Positions 34,007 through 42,815 are shown, counted from the first letter of the stretch. The stretch is 64,000 nt of DNA from Xenophilus sp. Marseille-Q4582 (GCF_916700565.1 NZ_CAKAKO010000006.1:744001-808000); one strand, 5' to 3'. Numbers and translations: made by a program. The notes: generated by a model from the sequence alone, not told the origin.

Positions 34007-35011
34007 TCAGCCCAGCAGCCGCGCGAGCGTCAGCAGCGCGAGCAGCACCATCCACATCACCACCGAGCGCCACACGAGGCCGACCACGCTGCGCAGATGC
34101 GCCAGCACGGGCTCGCGGCCCGGCGTGCTGCCGCTGTCCAGCCCGATCAAAGCACTCGGCGTCTCGCCGCTGCTGGGCTGCGGCCAGGCATCGCGCGGGC
34201 TGGCGATGGGCGCCAGCTGCCCGCCCCCCAGGCGCACGTTGAGCGCGCCCGAAGTCGCGGCGAGGATCACGCCGTCGTTGAGGTCGGGAAAGCGCCGCGC
34301 ATCGTTGCGCCAGCAGTGGATGGCCTCTTCGAAGCTGCCCACCACGGCAAAGCCCAGCGCCGTGATGCGCGCGGGCAGCCAGTCCACGGCGGCCCAGGCG
34401 CGATCGGCCACCTGCCGCACCCACACGCTGGCCGGCTGGGCCGAGGCATGCGTCTTCTGCGCCCAGTAGCGCGCCACGAATTCGCTCATGCGGTAGAACA
34501 CCGCGCCGGCCGGTCCAAAGCCGAAGGCCGCGAGGATCGAGAACCAGGCCAGCACGCCGAACACATGGCGGTGGGCCGCGATCACCGAGTACTCGATCAC
34601 GTGCCGCACGATGGCGCTGCGCGGCAGGTCGGCCGCGTCCACGCGCTGCCACCGCGCGAGCAGTTCCCGCGCGAGCGCCTCGTCGCCCATGTCCAGCGCA
34701 TCGCGGATGCCCGTGAAGTGGTGGCTGAACTGGCGAAAGCCCAGCGTGGTGTAGAGCACCGCGATGCTCCACAGCAGCGCAAAGGCCAGGCCCAGGAAAT
34801 GCAGCAGCAGCCAGTGCACGCCCAGCGCGATCAGGCTCGGCAGGCCCACCGCCAGGCTCCACGCCACCCAGCCGTGATGCGGCCGGCCCGCATCGAAATT
34901 GCGGCTGGTCCACCGCGTCCATCCCAGCACCGCGCCATACACCGGGTTGTGATAGGCCAGCGGGCGCAGCTGCTCGATCAGCAGCGCGCACAGGATGGCG
35001 AAGAAACTCAT
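34007..35011 (-). CDS. CobD/CbiB-family membrane protein
   Basis: A 334-aa membrane protein with about four or five helices, opening with FFAILCALLIEQLRPL. CbiB/CobD attaches aminopropanol in cobalamin synthesis. No other cobalamin gene lies in the window and this group is a widespread stand-alone paralogue in Burkholderiales, so a B12 role should not be assumed (AmpE-like). TATGAT lies six bases before the ATG on its strand, suggesting a very short or absent leader. Its C-terminal ~60 residues hold one more helix. Confidence 0.75.
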   Translation of the reverse strand: MSFFAILCALLIEQLRPLAYHNPVYGAVLGWTRWTSRNFDAGRPHHGWVAWSLAVGLPSLIALGVHWLLLHFLGLAFALLWSIAVLYTTLGFRQFSHHFTGIRDALDMGDEALARELLARWQRVDAADLPRSAIVRHVIEYSVIAAHRHVFGVLAWFSILAAFGFGPAGAVFYRMSEFVARYWAQKTHASAQPASVWVRQVADRAWAAVDWLPARITALGFAVVGSFEEAIHCWRNDARRFPDLNDGVILAATSGALNVRLGGGQLAPIASPRDAWPQPSSGETPSALIGLDSGSTPGREPVLAHLRSVVGLVWRSVVMWMVLLALLTLARLLG

Positions 35012-35074
35012 GGCGCGATCATAGGGGCAGCGCGTGGCACCAGGCGGGCGCCGCGCACCGGCCGCCCGCGCCGG

Positions 35075-35887
35075 TCAAGCGATCAGGAAGCGGTACAGGT
35101 TGCGCAGCATGCCCGCGGTCGCCCCCCACACGAAGCGCTCCGTCGGCCCATCCTGGTAGGGCATGGAGAACCAGTGCCGCGCCAGGGGGCCGCCCCGGTC
35201 CACCTGGTGGCGGCGGTGGTGCGCGGGATTCATGAGGAAAGCGAGCGGCACTTCGAACACGTCGGCCACCTCGCCGGGGTTGGGGCGCAGTTCGAAGCCC
35301 GGCTGCACCAGCGCGACCACCGGAGTCACGACGAAGGCCGTGATCGTGGTGTAGGTGGGCAACTGCCCCAGCACCTCGATGTAGTGCGCCGACAGCCCCA
35401 CTTCCTCCCAGGCCTCGCGCAGCGCCGCGGCCGCGATGTTGGCGTCCTCCGGGTCCACGCGGCCGCCCGGGAAGGCGATCTGCCCCGAGTGGGTGGACAT
35501 GCGGCTGGCCCGTTCGGTGAGCAGGACCATGGGTTGCTCGCGCTGCACGATGGGCACCAGCACGGCGGCCTGGGCCGGCAAGCGGTCGGTCAGGCGCGGC
35601 TCGCGCCGCACTTCAGCTTCCCACAGCGGGGGGTGCGCGAAACGCTGCCGCAGGGCCGCGGCCGTCAGCCGCTGCGCCGGCACCGCCGGCAGGTCGGTGT
35701 CCACCCGGTCCACCGGCACGCCGCGGGGATCGAAGTTGGCCACCAGCGGCGGCACGACATTGATCACACCGGCGGGCGCATGGGAGTGGGACGAGGAAGA
35801 CAAGTGATCAGGCTCTGAAGAAAGGGACGAAGGGATAACGGGCGAACGGCGCTTCGGGTTGATAGAGGCAGGCCCGCCCGATGTCAC
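35075..35887 (-). CDS. CoA pyrophosphatase-like Nudix hydrolase
   Basis: A 270-aa Nudix protein. The Nudix box begins GGRVDPEDANIAAAALREA and continues EEVGL (about residues 140-163), with the CoA-type upstream LLTERAS...HSGQIAFPGG. Such enzymes split CoA or its oxidised forms into phosphopantetheine and ADP. The N-terminal ~60 residues are low-complexity, and the true start could be later, for example near residue 70. It is 64 bp upstream of the CbiB-like gene on the same strand. Confidence 0.85.
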   Translation of the reverse strand: MTSGGPASINPKRRSPVIPSSLSSEPDHLSSSSHSHAPAGVINVVPPLVANFDPRGVPVDRVDTDLPAVPAQRLTAAALRQRFAHPPLWEAEVRREPRLTDRLPAQAAVLVPIVQREQPMVLLTERASRMSTHSGQIAFPGGRVDPEDANIAAAALREAWEEVGLSAHYIEVLGQLPTYTTITAFVVTPVVALVQPGFELRPNPGEVADVFEVPLAFLMNPAHHRRHQVDRGGPLARHWFSMPYQDGPTERFVWGATAGMLRNLYRFLIA

Positions 35888-35942
35888 CCGGGCGTCGATG
35901 CATCACGCATCACAGGCCGCGCCGACCCCGGAAGCCGAAGGC

Positions 35943-35972
35943 GAAAAAACAAAAACCGCCCGAAGGCGGTTT
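35943..35972 (-). terminator. Intrinsic terminator after rplS
   Basis: On the minus strand, AACCGCC-TTCG-GGCGGTT is followed by TTTGTTTTTT. The UUCG tetraloop gives a very stable hairpin. It ends the rpsP-rimM-trmD-rplS unit about 45 bp after the rplS stop. Confidence 0.95.
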
Positions 35973-36015
35973 GGCAAGACGCAGAGGCCGGCAACGAAAA
36001 GCGCCGGCATCCCGC

Positions 36016-36399
36016 TTACTGGGCGGCAGCGTTGGCGGCCGACTTGCCGGGCAGCTTTTCCTTGATGCGGGCCGAACGGCCGCTGCGCTCGCGCAGGTAG
36101 TACAGCTTGGCACGACGCACGTCACCGCGGCGCTTGACTTCGATCTTGGCGATCAGCGGGCTGTAGGTCTGGAAGGTCCGCTCCACGCCTTCGCCGCTGG
36201 AGATCTTGCGCACCGTGAAGGCGCTGTTCAGGCCGCGGTTGCGCTTGGCGATCACCACGCCTTCGTAGGCCTGCACGCGCTTGCGGTTGCCTTCGACGAC
36301 GTTGACGCTGACGATCACCGTGTCGCCCGGGGCGAATTCGGGAATGGTCTTGCCCAGGCGGGCAATTTCTTCCTGCTCGAGAGTCTGGATGAGGTTCAT
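36016..36399 (-). CDS. rplS: 50S ribosomal protein L19
   Basis: A 127-aa ribosomal protein at the 30S-50S interface. The conserved core [16 protein letters not shown]...[16 protein letters not shown] and the basic C-terminus match the family, with about ten extra alanine-rich residues at the end. AGGAAATC lies just before the ATG. It is last in rpsP-rimM-trmD-rplS but also has its own promoter embedded in the 3' end of trmD. Confidence 0.98.
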   Translation of the reverse strand: MNLIQTLEQEEIARLGKTIPEFAPGDTVIVSVNVVEGNRKRVQAYEGVVIAKRNRGLNSAFTVRKISSGEGVERTFQTYSPLIAKIEVKRRGDVRRAKLYYLRERSGRSARIKEKLPGKSAANAAAQ

Positions 36400-36562
36400 G
36401 ATTTCCTGAATGGGATCGTGCCCGCGCTACACAGAAGGCGGCACCTGGCGAGGAAGACTCCTGCAGGCATCGAAGGAAGGCCCTCGCACGGCGTCGCGCG
36501 CCGGCTTGCGGACCCTCCCCGATCAAGGCCGCGGCCGGACAGAGGATCGGGAAAAGCCCGCC

Positions 36563-36590
36563 ATTATAGCGTGCTTCGCGTTCCCGCCAA
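36563..36590 (-). promoter_or_regulatory. rplS promoter overlapping the trmD stop codon
   Basis: On the minus strand, TTGGCG (36590 back to 36585), a 16-bp spacer and TATAAT (36568 back to 36563). The TAA stop of trmD is inside the -10 hexamer, and the last eight trmD codons supply the -35 and spacer. Transcription from here would begin about 155 nt before rplS. Confidence 0.75.
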
Positions 36591-37319
36591 GAACTGCTCG
36601 TCCTCGCGGCTCAGGCGGCCGGCGGCGCGCGCCGCGGCGATCAGTTCCGGCCGCCGCTCGGCCGTGATGCGCAGGCGCTGGTCGCGGCGCCAGCGCTCGA
36701 TCTGCACGTGGTGGCCCGACAGCAACGGCGCCGGCACCGCCTGCCCGGCCCACAGTTCGGGCCGCGTGTAGTGGGGGCAATCGAGCAGGCCGTCGAGCGC
36801 AGGGTTGAAGCTGTCCTGCACGTGGCTGCCGGCATCGCCCAGCACGCCGGGCTGCAGGCGGGTCACGGCGTCGATCAGGGCCATGGCGGCGATCTCGCCG
36901 CCCGAGAGCACGAAGTCGCCCAGGCTGATCTGGTGCGTCACGCGCGCATCGATGAAACGCTGGTCGATGCCCTCGTAGCGGCCGCACAGCAGCACGGCCC
37001 CCTCGCTGGCGGCCCAATGCTCGACGCTGGCATGGCGCAGGGGCTCGCCGGCCGGCGAGAACAGCACGACGGGCGCGGGCCCGCCGCGCGCCGCGAGCGC
37101 GGCATCCAGGCAATCGCTGAGCGGCTGCGCCATCATGACCATGCCCGGGCCGCCGCCGAAGGGGCGGTCGTCCACGCGGCGGTAATTGCCCTCGGCATGG
37201 TCGCGCGGGTTCCACAGGTGCACTTGCACCTGCCCGGTGCCATAGGCGCGGCGCGTCACGCCGCTTTGCAGGAAGGGCGCGAAGAGTTCGGGGAACAGGG
37301 TCAGGACGTCGAAACGCAT
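36564..37319 (-). CDS. trmD: tRNA (guanine-N1)-methyltransferase
   Basis: A 251-aa SPOUT methyltransferase making m1G37 in tRNA, needed to keep the reading frame. The trefoil-knot SAM site is visible ([31 protein letters not shown]) and the start [13 protein letters not shown] is typical. It lies 21 bp after rimM. Its final codons double as the rplS promoter. Confidence 0.98.
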   Translation of the reverse strand: MRFDVLTLFPELFAPFLQSGVTRRAYGTGQVQVHLWNPRDHAEGNYRRVDDRPFGGGPGMVMMAQPLSDCLDAALAARGGPAPVVLFSPAGEPLRHASVEHWAASEGAVLLCGRYEGIDQRFIDARVTHQISLGDFVLSGGEIAAMALIDAVTRLQPGVLGDAGSHVQDSFNPALDGLLDCPHYTRPELWAGQAVPAPLLSGHHVQIERWRRDQRLRITAERRPELIAAARAAGRLSREDEQFLAGTRSTL

Positions 37320-37340
37320 GGCAACGCCCGCGACGGGCCC

Positions 37341-37910
37341 TCAGTAATCGGGCTGCCAGTCCACGGTGATCGATCGCGCCTGCAGGTCCACCTGGTCGAT
37401 GAAGGCGGCCACGAAGGGGATCATGCGCTCCACGGGCCTGGCGCCCTCGGGCGCATCCGCGGGCGGATCGGCCTGCAGCACCAGCGTGGTCTGCGGGCCG
37501 GTGGAAAGCAGCTCACGCACCGTGCCCAGTGCCACGCCTTCGCGGTTGCGCACGGCCAGTCCGATCAGGTCGACCCAGTAGTATTCGCCTTCGTCCGGCG
37601 TAGGGAAGCTGCTGCGCGGCACGAACACGCGCGCGCCCTTGAGCGCTTCGGCCGCGTTGCGGTCGGGCACCTCGGGCGAACTGGCGACCACGCAATCGGC
37701 ATGCTCGCGGGCTTCACGCACCGGCAGGCGGAAGACCTGGCTGCCGCCTGCCGGCGGCTGCAGAAACCAGCGGCGGGAAGAAAAAAGCGCCTCGGGCTGG
37801 GCGCTGTGGGGGTGGACCTTGAACCAGCCCTTGACCCCCCATGCATCCGCGATGCGCCCCACTTCGACGGCGTCCGCCGGCAGTTCGGCGGCTTCGAGCG
37901 TGGGCAGCAT
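37341..37910 (-). CDS. rimM: 16S rRNA processing protein RimM
   Basis: A 189-aa factor that binds S19 and helps mature the 30S head. The N-terminal RimM domain (VGRIADAWGVKGWFKVHP) and the C-terminal PRC-barrel (YYWVDLIGLAVRN) are in order, ending at PFVAAFIDQVDL...ITVDWQPDY. It is placed 21 bp after rpsP and before trmD in the canonical operon. Confidence 0.96.
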   Translation of the reverse strand: MLPTLEAAELPADAVEVGRIADAWGVKGWFKVHPHSAQPEALFSSRRWFLQPPAGGSQVFRLPVREAREHADCVVASSPEVPDRNAAEALKGARVFVPRSSFPTPDEGEYYWVDLIGLAVRNREGVALGTVRELLSTGPQTTLVLQADPPADAPEGARPVERMIPFVAAFIDQVDLQARSITVDWQPDY

Positions 37911-37931
37911 CGCGTGCGGTCGGCCGGCCGA

Positions 37932-38195
37932 TCAGGCGGCGGCCTGGGGGGCTGCGGCGGCGGCTTGCTTGATGATGCGCTCGACGGTGGGCGACACCTG
38001 GGCGCCCACGCTCTTCCAGTAGGCCACGCGGTCCTGGGCGATGCGGATGCCCTCTTCGCCGCCGCGGGCGGTGGGGTTGTAGAAGCCCACGCGCTCGATG
38101 AAGCGGCCGTCACGGCGCACGCGCTTGTCGGCAACGACGATGTTGAAGAAAGGACGGGCCTTGGCGCCGCCGCGGGAGAGTCGAATCACGACCAT
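37932..38195 (-). CDS. rpsP: 30S ribosomal protein S16
   Basis: An 87-aa primary assembly protein of the small subunit, starting [20 protein letters not shown] as in the family, with an alanine-rich end. It is the first gene of rpsP-rimM-trmD-rplS. The promoter region lies just upstream, shared back-to-back with the GNAT gene. Confidence 0.98.
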   Translation of the reverse strand: MVVIRLSRGGAKARPFFNIVVADKRVRRDGRFIERVGFYNPTARGGEEGIRIAQDRVAYWKSVGAQVSPTVERIIKQAAAAAPQAAA

Positions 38196-38332
38196 GATTT
38201 ATCCTTCGGGTGGAACCGGTGCCGTGGGAAAGACTCCCTGGGAAAGATTCCCTGTTTGGCACCGACTGATTTCTCTCGGCGTTGAGACACGCGACATGGC
38301 CACCCGGCCAGCGACACGCCGAAAAGCCCGCG

Positions 38333-38338
38333 ATTATA
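38333..38338 (-). promoter_or_regulatory. rpsP operon -10 element
   Basis: TATAAT on the minus strand followed by CGCGGGCTTTTC, nearly the same downstream sequence as the rplS promoter (GGCGGGCTTTTC). No good -35 is seen at 16-18 bp; instead a CCGCGC-AAGAA-GCGCGG hairpin-like palindrome lies immediately upstream. The predicted leader is about 130 nt. Confidence 0.65.
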
Positions 38339-38369
38339 GCCCGCCGCGCAAGAAGCGCGGCCTTCCTCC

Positions 38370-38897
38370 ATGAGCCTGCACATCCGCCCCAGCCGCGACG
38401 AGGACCTCGCCGCGATCACCGCCATCTACGCCCACCACGTGCTGCACGGCACCGGCACCTTCGAAACCACGCCGCCCACCGAAGCCGAAATGGCCGCCCG
38501 CCATGCCGACGTACTGGGCAAGGGCCTGCCCTGGCTGGTGGCCGAGGACGCCGACGGGCAGGTACTGGGCTATGCCTACTGCAACTGGTTCAAGCCCCGC
38601 CCGGCCTACCGCTACTCGGCCGAAGACTCGATCTACCTGGCCGACGCCGCGCGCGGCCGCGGCCTGGGCACGCAACTGCTGCAGGCGCTGTGCGACGCGG
38701 CGCAGGCCGCCGGCGTGCGCAAGCTGATCGCCGTGATCGGCGATTCCGGCAACGCGGGCTCGGTGGGCGTGCACCGCCGCCAGGGCTTCGCGGAAGTCGG
38801 CGTGCTGCGCAACGTGGGCTGGAAGTTCGAGCGCTGGCTCGACGTGGTGCTGATGGACAAGGTGCTGGGCGAAGGCAGCAGCACGCCGCCGCAATGA
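38370..38897 (+). CDS. GNAT N-acetyltransferase, phosphinothricin-acetyltransferase-like
   Basis: A 175-aa acetyl-CoA-dependent N-acetyltransferase. The start IRPSRDEDLAAITAIYAHHV, the stretch ETTPPT, and the acetyl-CoA loop ARGRGLGTQLL match the Pat/YncA group, which acetylates methionine sulfoximine or phosphinothricin-like amino acids, or other amines. The true substrate is unknown. It diverges from rpsP, and its stop overlaps the next gene start by 4 bp. Confidence 0.88.
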   Translation: MSLHIRPSRDEDLAAITAIYAHHVLHGTGTFETTPPTEAEMAARHADVLGKGLPWLVAEDADGQVLGYAYCNWFKPRPAYRYSAEDSIYLADAARGRGLGTQLLQALCDAAQAAGVRKLIAVIGDSGNAGSVGVHRRQGFAEVGVLRNVGWKFERWLDVVLMDKVLGEGSSTPPQ

Positions 38898-39373
38898 GCG
38901 CCGTTCTGACGCCCAAGCCCGCCCGCGCCAAGCGCAAGACCTGGGCGGCCTGGCTGGCCTTCCTGGGCGGCCCGCTGGGCCTGCACCGCTTCTACCTGCA
39001 CGGCCCGGGCGATCTGCTCGGCTGGCTGCTGCCCATTCCCACGGCCCTCGGCCTGTACGGCATCGAACGCGCACGCCTCTACGGACTGGACGACCACCTG
39101 AGCTGGGTACTGATCCCCTGCCTGGGCTTCACGGTGGCCGGCTGCGCGCTGATGGCGATCATCTACGGCCTGCAGACGCCCGAGAAATGGAATGCGCGCC
39201 ACAACCCCGGCCTGGCGCCCGACGCGCGGCCTGGCCAGACCAGCTGGTTCACCGTCGCGGCCGTGGTCGCTTCGCTCTTCTTCGGCGCCACGGTGCTCAT
39301 GTCCAGCATCGTGTTCAGCTTCCAGCGCTACTTCGAGCACCAGATCGAGGCCGGCCGGATGATCTCGCAGTAG
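38894..39373 (+). CDS. TM2-domain membrane protein
   Basis: A 159-aa protein. Residues about 15-75 form a TM2-like pair of helices with the marker FLGGPLGLHRFYLHGPGDLL. Two further helices lie near 78-95 and 120-140. The function of TM2 proteins is not established. The ATGA overlap with the GNAT gene shows coupling; a strong terminator follows. Confidence 0.75.
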   Translation: MSAVLTPKPARAKRKTWAAWLAFLGGPLGLHRFYLHGPGDLLGWLLPIPTALGLYGIERARLYGLDDHLSWVLIPCLGFTVAGCALMAIIYGLQTPEKWNARHNPGLAPDARPGQTSWFTVAAVVASLFFGATVLMSSIVFSFQRYFEHQIEAGRMISQ

Positions 39374-39398
39374 GCCTCTCACCTGCGCGACAAAGAAG

Positions 39399-39428
39399 AA
39401 GGCCCGGCTGCATGCAGCCGGGCCTTTT
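39399..39428. terminator. Bidirectional terminator between the TM2 gene and pit
   Basis: A 28-bp perfect palindrome AAGGCCCGGCTG-CATG-CAGCCGGGCCTT with a T run on the + strand and A-rich sequence on the left, which gives a weaker T run for the minus strand. It separates two convergent units. Confidence 0.92.
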
Positions 39429-39450
39429 CACTTCCTGCGCGCCCTTTGGC

Positions 39451-40470
39451 TCAGAACAGCTGCATGCTCACCCAGTAGCCGATCGCCGCCATGAAGGCCG
39501 CGGCGGGAATGGTGAAGATCCAGGCCCAGACGATGTTGCCGGCCACGCCCCAGCGCACGGCGCTCATGCGCTGCGCAGCCCCCACGCCAACGATGGCCCC
39601 GGTGATGGTGTGGGTGGTCGACACCGGAATGCCCAGCAGCGTGGCGATGAACAGCGTCATGGCCCCGCCGGTCTCGGCGCAGAAGCCGCCCACGGGCTTG
39701 AGCTTGGTGATCTTCTGGCCCATGGTCTTCACGATGCGCCAGCCGCCGAACATGGTGCCGGCCGCGATGGCCACGTAGCAGCTGATCACCACCCAGGTCG
39801 GGGGCGATGCGTCGCTGGCAGCCGAGTAGCCGGTCGCGATCAGCAGCATCCAGATGATGCCGATGGTCTTCTGCGCATCGTTGCCGCCGTGACCCAGGCT
39901 GTAGGCGCCGGCCGAGACGAGCTGCAGCCGCCGGAACCAGGCATCCACCCGTGAAGGCGTGGCGCGCCGGCAGACCCAGGCCACGAGCACCAGCATCATC
40001 GACCCCAGCAGGAAGCCCAGCAGCGGCGACACGAAGATGAAGGCCACCGTCTTCAGGATGCCGGAGGCCACCAGGCCGCTGCCGCCGGTCTTGGCGATCA
40101 CGGCGCCCACGATGCCGCCGATCAGCGCATGCGACGAGCTGCTCGGGATGCCGTAGTACCAGGTCACGAGGTTCCAGCTGATCGCCCCCACCAGCGCCCC
40201 GAAGACCACGTGCGTGTCCACCACCCCGGGCTGGGCGATGCCCTTGCCCACCGTGGCCGCCACGCTCAGGTGGAAGATGAAGATGGCGATGAAGTTGAAG
40301 AAGGCCGCGAACAACACCGCGTGGAAGGGCTTGAGCACGCCGGTGGACACCACGGTGGCGATGGAGTTCGCCGCGTCGTGGAAGCCGTTCATGAAGTCGA
40401 AAATGATGGCGAGCGCGACCAGCATCACCACCACCCATAGCGCCACCTGGGCGACTTGCACCGTTTCCAT
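39451..40470 (-). CDS. pit: PiT-family inorganic phosphate transporter
   Basis: A 339-aa membrane transporter of metal-phosphate or proton-phosphate. The duplicated PiT signatures are clear: FDFMNGFHDAANSIATVV near the N-terminus and YSLGHGGNDAQKTIGI in the second half, plus GIPVSTTHTITGAIVG. About ten helices. It is 15 bp after the DUF47 gene, the standard accessory partner, and probably co-regulated by phosphate. Confidence 0.96.
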   Translation of the reverse strand: METVQVAQVALWVVVMLVALAIIFDFMNGFHDAANSIATVVSTGVLKPFHAVLFAAFFNFIAIFIFHLSVAATVGKGIAQPGVVDTHVVFGALVGAISWNLVTWYYGIPSSSSHALIGGIVGAVIAKTGGSGLVASGILKTVAFIFVSPLLGFLLGSMMLVLVAWVCRRATPSRVDAWFRRLQLVSAGAYSLGHGGNDAQKTIGIIWMLLIATGYSAASDASPPTWVVISCYVAIAAGTMFGGWRIVKTMGQKITKLKPVGGFCAETGGAMTLFIATLLGIPVSTTHTITGAIVGVGAAQRMSAVRWGVAGNIVWAWIFTIPAAAFMAAIGYWVSMQLF

Positions 40471-40485
40471 CGGCGGTGCCCCGGA

Positions 40486-41130
40486 TCAGGAATTCTCGAG
40501 GACGATGCCCTCGATCACGTTCGCCACGTCCTCGCACTTGTCGGTGACGGTCTCCAGCAGCTCGTAGATGGCCTTGAGCTTGATGACCTCGCGCACGTCG
40601 GGCTCCTCGCGGAACAGCTTGCTCATGGCGCTGCGCATCACACGGTCGGCGTCGGACTCGATGCGGTCGATCTCCTCGCAGGTCTTGAGCGTGGCTTCGG
40701 CGACGGCCGGGTCGGCGATCTTGCCGAGGTGGCGCACGGCGTCCTTCAGGCGCTCGCAGCCCTTGACGCTGAGCGTGGTCAGGCGGCTGATCTCCTCGGT
40801 CATGTGGCGCACGTCGTACAGCGCCATGGTCTCGGCGCAGTCCTGGATCAGGTCGGCCACGTCGTCCATCGTGTTGATGAGCTTGTGGATCTGCTCGCGG
40901 TCGATGGGCGTGATGAAGGTCTTGTGGATCAGGCGGTTCACGTCATGCGTCACGCGGTCGGCGGCGCGCTCGGCGTTGTCCACGTCGCGGTTGTACTGCT
41001 CGCGCAGGTGCAGGTCGTTGTAGTTCGCCACCAGCTGCTCGAAGGCGCGCGCGGCCTCGACGATGCGCTCGGCATGCTGGTTGAACATCTCGAAAAAATT
41101 GCCCTCGCGGGGCAGCAGCTTGCCGAACAT
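40486..41130 (-). CDS. DUF47 (PhoU-like) Pit accessory protein
   Basis: A 214-aa all-helical PhoU-domain protein (DUF47 family) almost always paired with Pit transporters. It starts FGKLLPREGNFFEMFNQHA, a family signature. It probably controls phosphate uptake by Pit. It is the first gene of the two-gene unit, and a possible Pho box lies upstream. Confidence 0.93.
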   Translation of the reverse strand: MFGKLLPREGNFFEMFNQHAERIVEAARAFEQLVANYNDLHLREQYNRDVDNAERAADRVTHDVNRLIHKTFITPIDREQIHKLINTMDDVADLIQDCAETMALYDVRHMTEEISRLTTLSVKGCERLKDAVRHLGKIADPAVAEATLKTCEEIDRIESDADRVMRSAMSKLFREEPDVREVIKLKAIYELLETVTDKCEDVANVIEGIVLENS

Positions 41131-41145
41131 TGGCGGATCGTCCTT

Positions 41146-41163
41146 ACACGAGTTTCACGACAG
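41146..41163 (-). promoter_or_regulatory. Possible Pho box upstream of the DUF47-pit unit
   Basis: On the minus strand CTGTCGT-GAAA-CTCGTGT matches the PhoB-box layout (CTGTCAT, four A/T-rich bases, CTGTCAT), the first half at 6 of 7 and the second half partly. It sits 16 bp before the ATG, rather close. A GGGTGTG-A-CACACCC palindrome lies just beyond at 41164-41178. Confidence 0.4.
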
Positions 41164-41248
41164 GGGTGTGACACACCCGTGGTGGCCGCAAGTGTAATTT
41201 CTCACGTGAGCCCTGCCGCCGCGCAGGGCCGCGCGCCCTGCGCACGGC

Positions 41249-41617
41249 TCAGCCCGCGCGGAAGACGAAGTAGACGGCGCCCACCAGGCACAGGGCCGCC
41301 CAGACGTAGTCGAGGCGGAAGGGCTGCTTCAGGAAGAACATCGCGAAGGGCACGAACACGCACAGCGTGATCACCTCCTGCATGATCTTGAGCTGCCCCA
41401 CGCTCAGGCCCGCCTGCGTGAAGCCGATGCGGTTGGCCGGCACCTGCAGCAGGTACTCGAAGAGCGCGATGCCCCAGCTCACCAGCGCCGCCACGTACCA
41501 GGGCGATGTCGCGTGGTTGCGCAGGTGGCCGTACCAGGCGAAGGTCATGAACACGTTGCTCGCGGTGAGCAACAGCAGCGTCCAGCCAGCGGCCGGCAGG
41601 TGGATGTTCGACAGCAT
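41249..41617 (-). CDS. DUF486 small membrane protein
   Basis: A 122-aa protein with four hydrophobic helices in the DUF486 family, related to small DMT-type permeases. Markers are TFAWYGHLRN, and EYLLQVPANRIGF. It probably functions as a dimeric transporter of unknown substrate. Its ATG overlaps the stop codon of the UPF0126 gene, so the two are coupled. Confidence 0.85.
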   Translation of the reverse strand: MLSNIHLPAAGWTLLLLTASNVFMTFAWYGHLRNHATSPWYVAALVSWGIALFEYLLQVPANRIGFTQAGLSVGQLKIMQEVITLCVFVPFAMFFLKQPFRLDYVWAALCLVGAVYFVFRAG

Positions 41618-42249
41618 CAGGGATGGCTCCAGGAGGCGCGGGGTGGGCTGAGGGCGGGCAGGTGCCAGTCCCACAGGATCGCGGCCATGCGCAGCCCGAA
41701 GACCGCCGCGAAGCCGACGAAGAACGCATGCCGGCGCGGCAGCCCCGCCGCCTGCACCAGCAGGTACAGCGCGATGCCGCCGATGGCGGCCGAGGCATAG
41801 AAGCCACCGCGCAGCATGAGCGGCACCTGGCCCGACAGCAGGTCGCGGATGACGCCGCCGCCCGAGCCGGTCATGGTGCCCACCATCACGGTGATCAGCG
41901 GCGAATGCCGCACCGACTCGGCGATCTGCGCACCGGTGACGGCGAACAGCGCCAGCCCCAGCGCATCGGCCACCAGCAGCGCCATGCCGGGCGGCACGAA
42001 CTCGTGCACGTAGGTCACGGTGGCCGCCGCCGTGAGCAGGATCACCCACGGGTAGCGCGCATCGCGCACCCAGAAGATGGGATGGCGGCCCAGCAGCAGG
42101 TCGCGCATCGTGCCGCCGCCGATGGCCGTGACGGAGGCCAGCACCAGTGCGCCCAGCCAGTCCATGCCCGCCTGCGCCGCGGCCAGCACGCCGCTGACGG
42201 CGAACACGGCCACGCCCATGAGGTCCAGCACGTAGAGCACACGCGTCAT
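41617..42249 (-). CDS. UPF0126 / TRIC-type channel-like membrane protein
   Basis: A 210-aa protein with seven hydrophobic helices and the internal repeat of the UPF0126 (YicG/TRIC) family: AIGGGTMRDLLLGRHP in the first half and GSGGGVIRDLLSGQVPLML in the second. Prokaryotic TRIC proteins are trimeric cation channels, so a role in potassium or ion balance is possible. It is followed by the DUF486 gene with an overlapping TGATG. Confidence 0.9.
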   Translation of the reverse strand: MTRVLYVLDLMGVAVFAVSGVLAAAQAGMDWLGALVLASVTAIGGGTMRDLLLGRHPIFWVRDARYPWVILLTAAATVTYVHEFVPPGMALLVADALGLALFAVTGAQIAESVRHSPLITVMVGTMTGSGGGVIRDLLSGQVPLMLRGGFYASAAIGGIALYLLVQAAGLPRRHAFFVGFAAVFGLRMAAILWDWHLPALSPPRASWSHP

Positions 42250-42341
42250 GTCACCGCGCCCCGGCCGCCGCGAAAGCGGCGATGCGCTCCAGCAGCGCCC
42301 GGCGGACTTCTCGACGCGGGAAAAGGCGGGGCCGGCCCATC

Positions 42342-42815
42342 TCAGATTCTCTGGATCGCCTGGTCCGCCACCGCCCGCAGCTGCCCGGGTGTCACGCGCT
42401 GCGGCGCGATCTCGGCCAGCGGCAGCAGCACGAAGGCGCGCGCCGCCATGCGCGGATGCGGCACCGTGAGCGCGGGCGTGGCGATCTGCGCATCGCCGTA
42501 CAGCAGCAGGTCGAGGTCCAGCGTGCGCGGGGCGTTGCGGTAGGGGCGCTCGCGGCCCTCGGCCTGCTCCAGGCGCTGCAGCTCGGCCAGCAGCGCCTCG
42601 GGCGGCAGCGCGGTGCGCAGTTCGGCCACGGCATTGACATAGTCCGGCCCGCCGGCATCCACCGGCGCACTGCGGTACAGGCTGGACCGCGCCGCCAGCC
42701 GCGTCTGCGGCAGGCGGTCCAGCGCTTGCAGGCTGCGCTGCACGGCGGCCTGCGCGTCACCCAGGTTGGCGCCCAGGCCCACGAAGGCCTGCACGGCGGA
42801 CGGTGCGTCGGGCAT
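42342..42815 (-). CDS. folK: 6-hydroxymethyl-7,8-dihydropterin pyrophosphokinase
   Basis: A 157-aa enzyme transferring pyrophosphate from ATP to the pterin, a step of folate synthesis. The FVGLGANLGD opening, RDLD-like metal site in APRTLDLDLLLYGD and PHPRMAARAFVLLPLAEIAP are all intact. The ATG at 42815 lies 22 bp after pcnB, a common pairing. The start fits the family length. Confidence 0.95.
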   Translation of the reverse strand: MPDAPSAVQAFVGLGANLGDAQAAVQRSLQALDRLPQTRLAARSSLYRSAPVDAGGPDYVNAVAELRTALPPEALLAELQRLEQAEGRERPYRNAPRTLDLDLLLYGDAQIATPALTVPHPRMAARAFVLLPLAEIAPQRVTPGQLRAVADQAIQRI

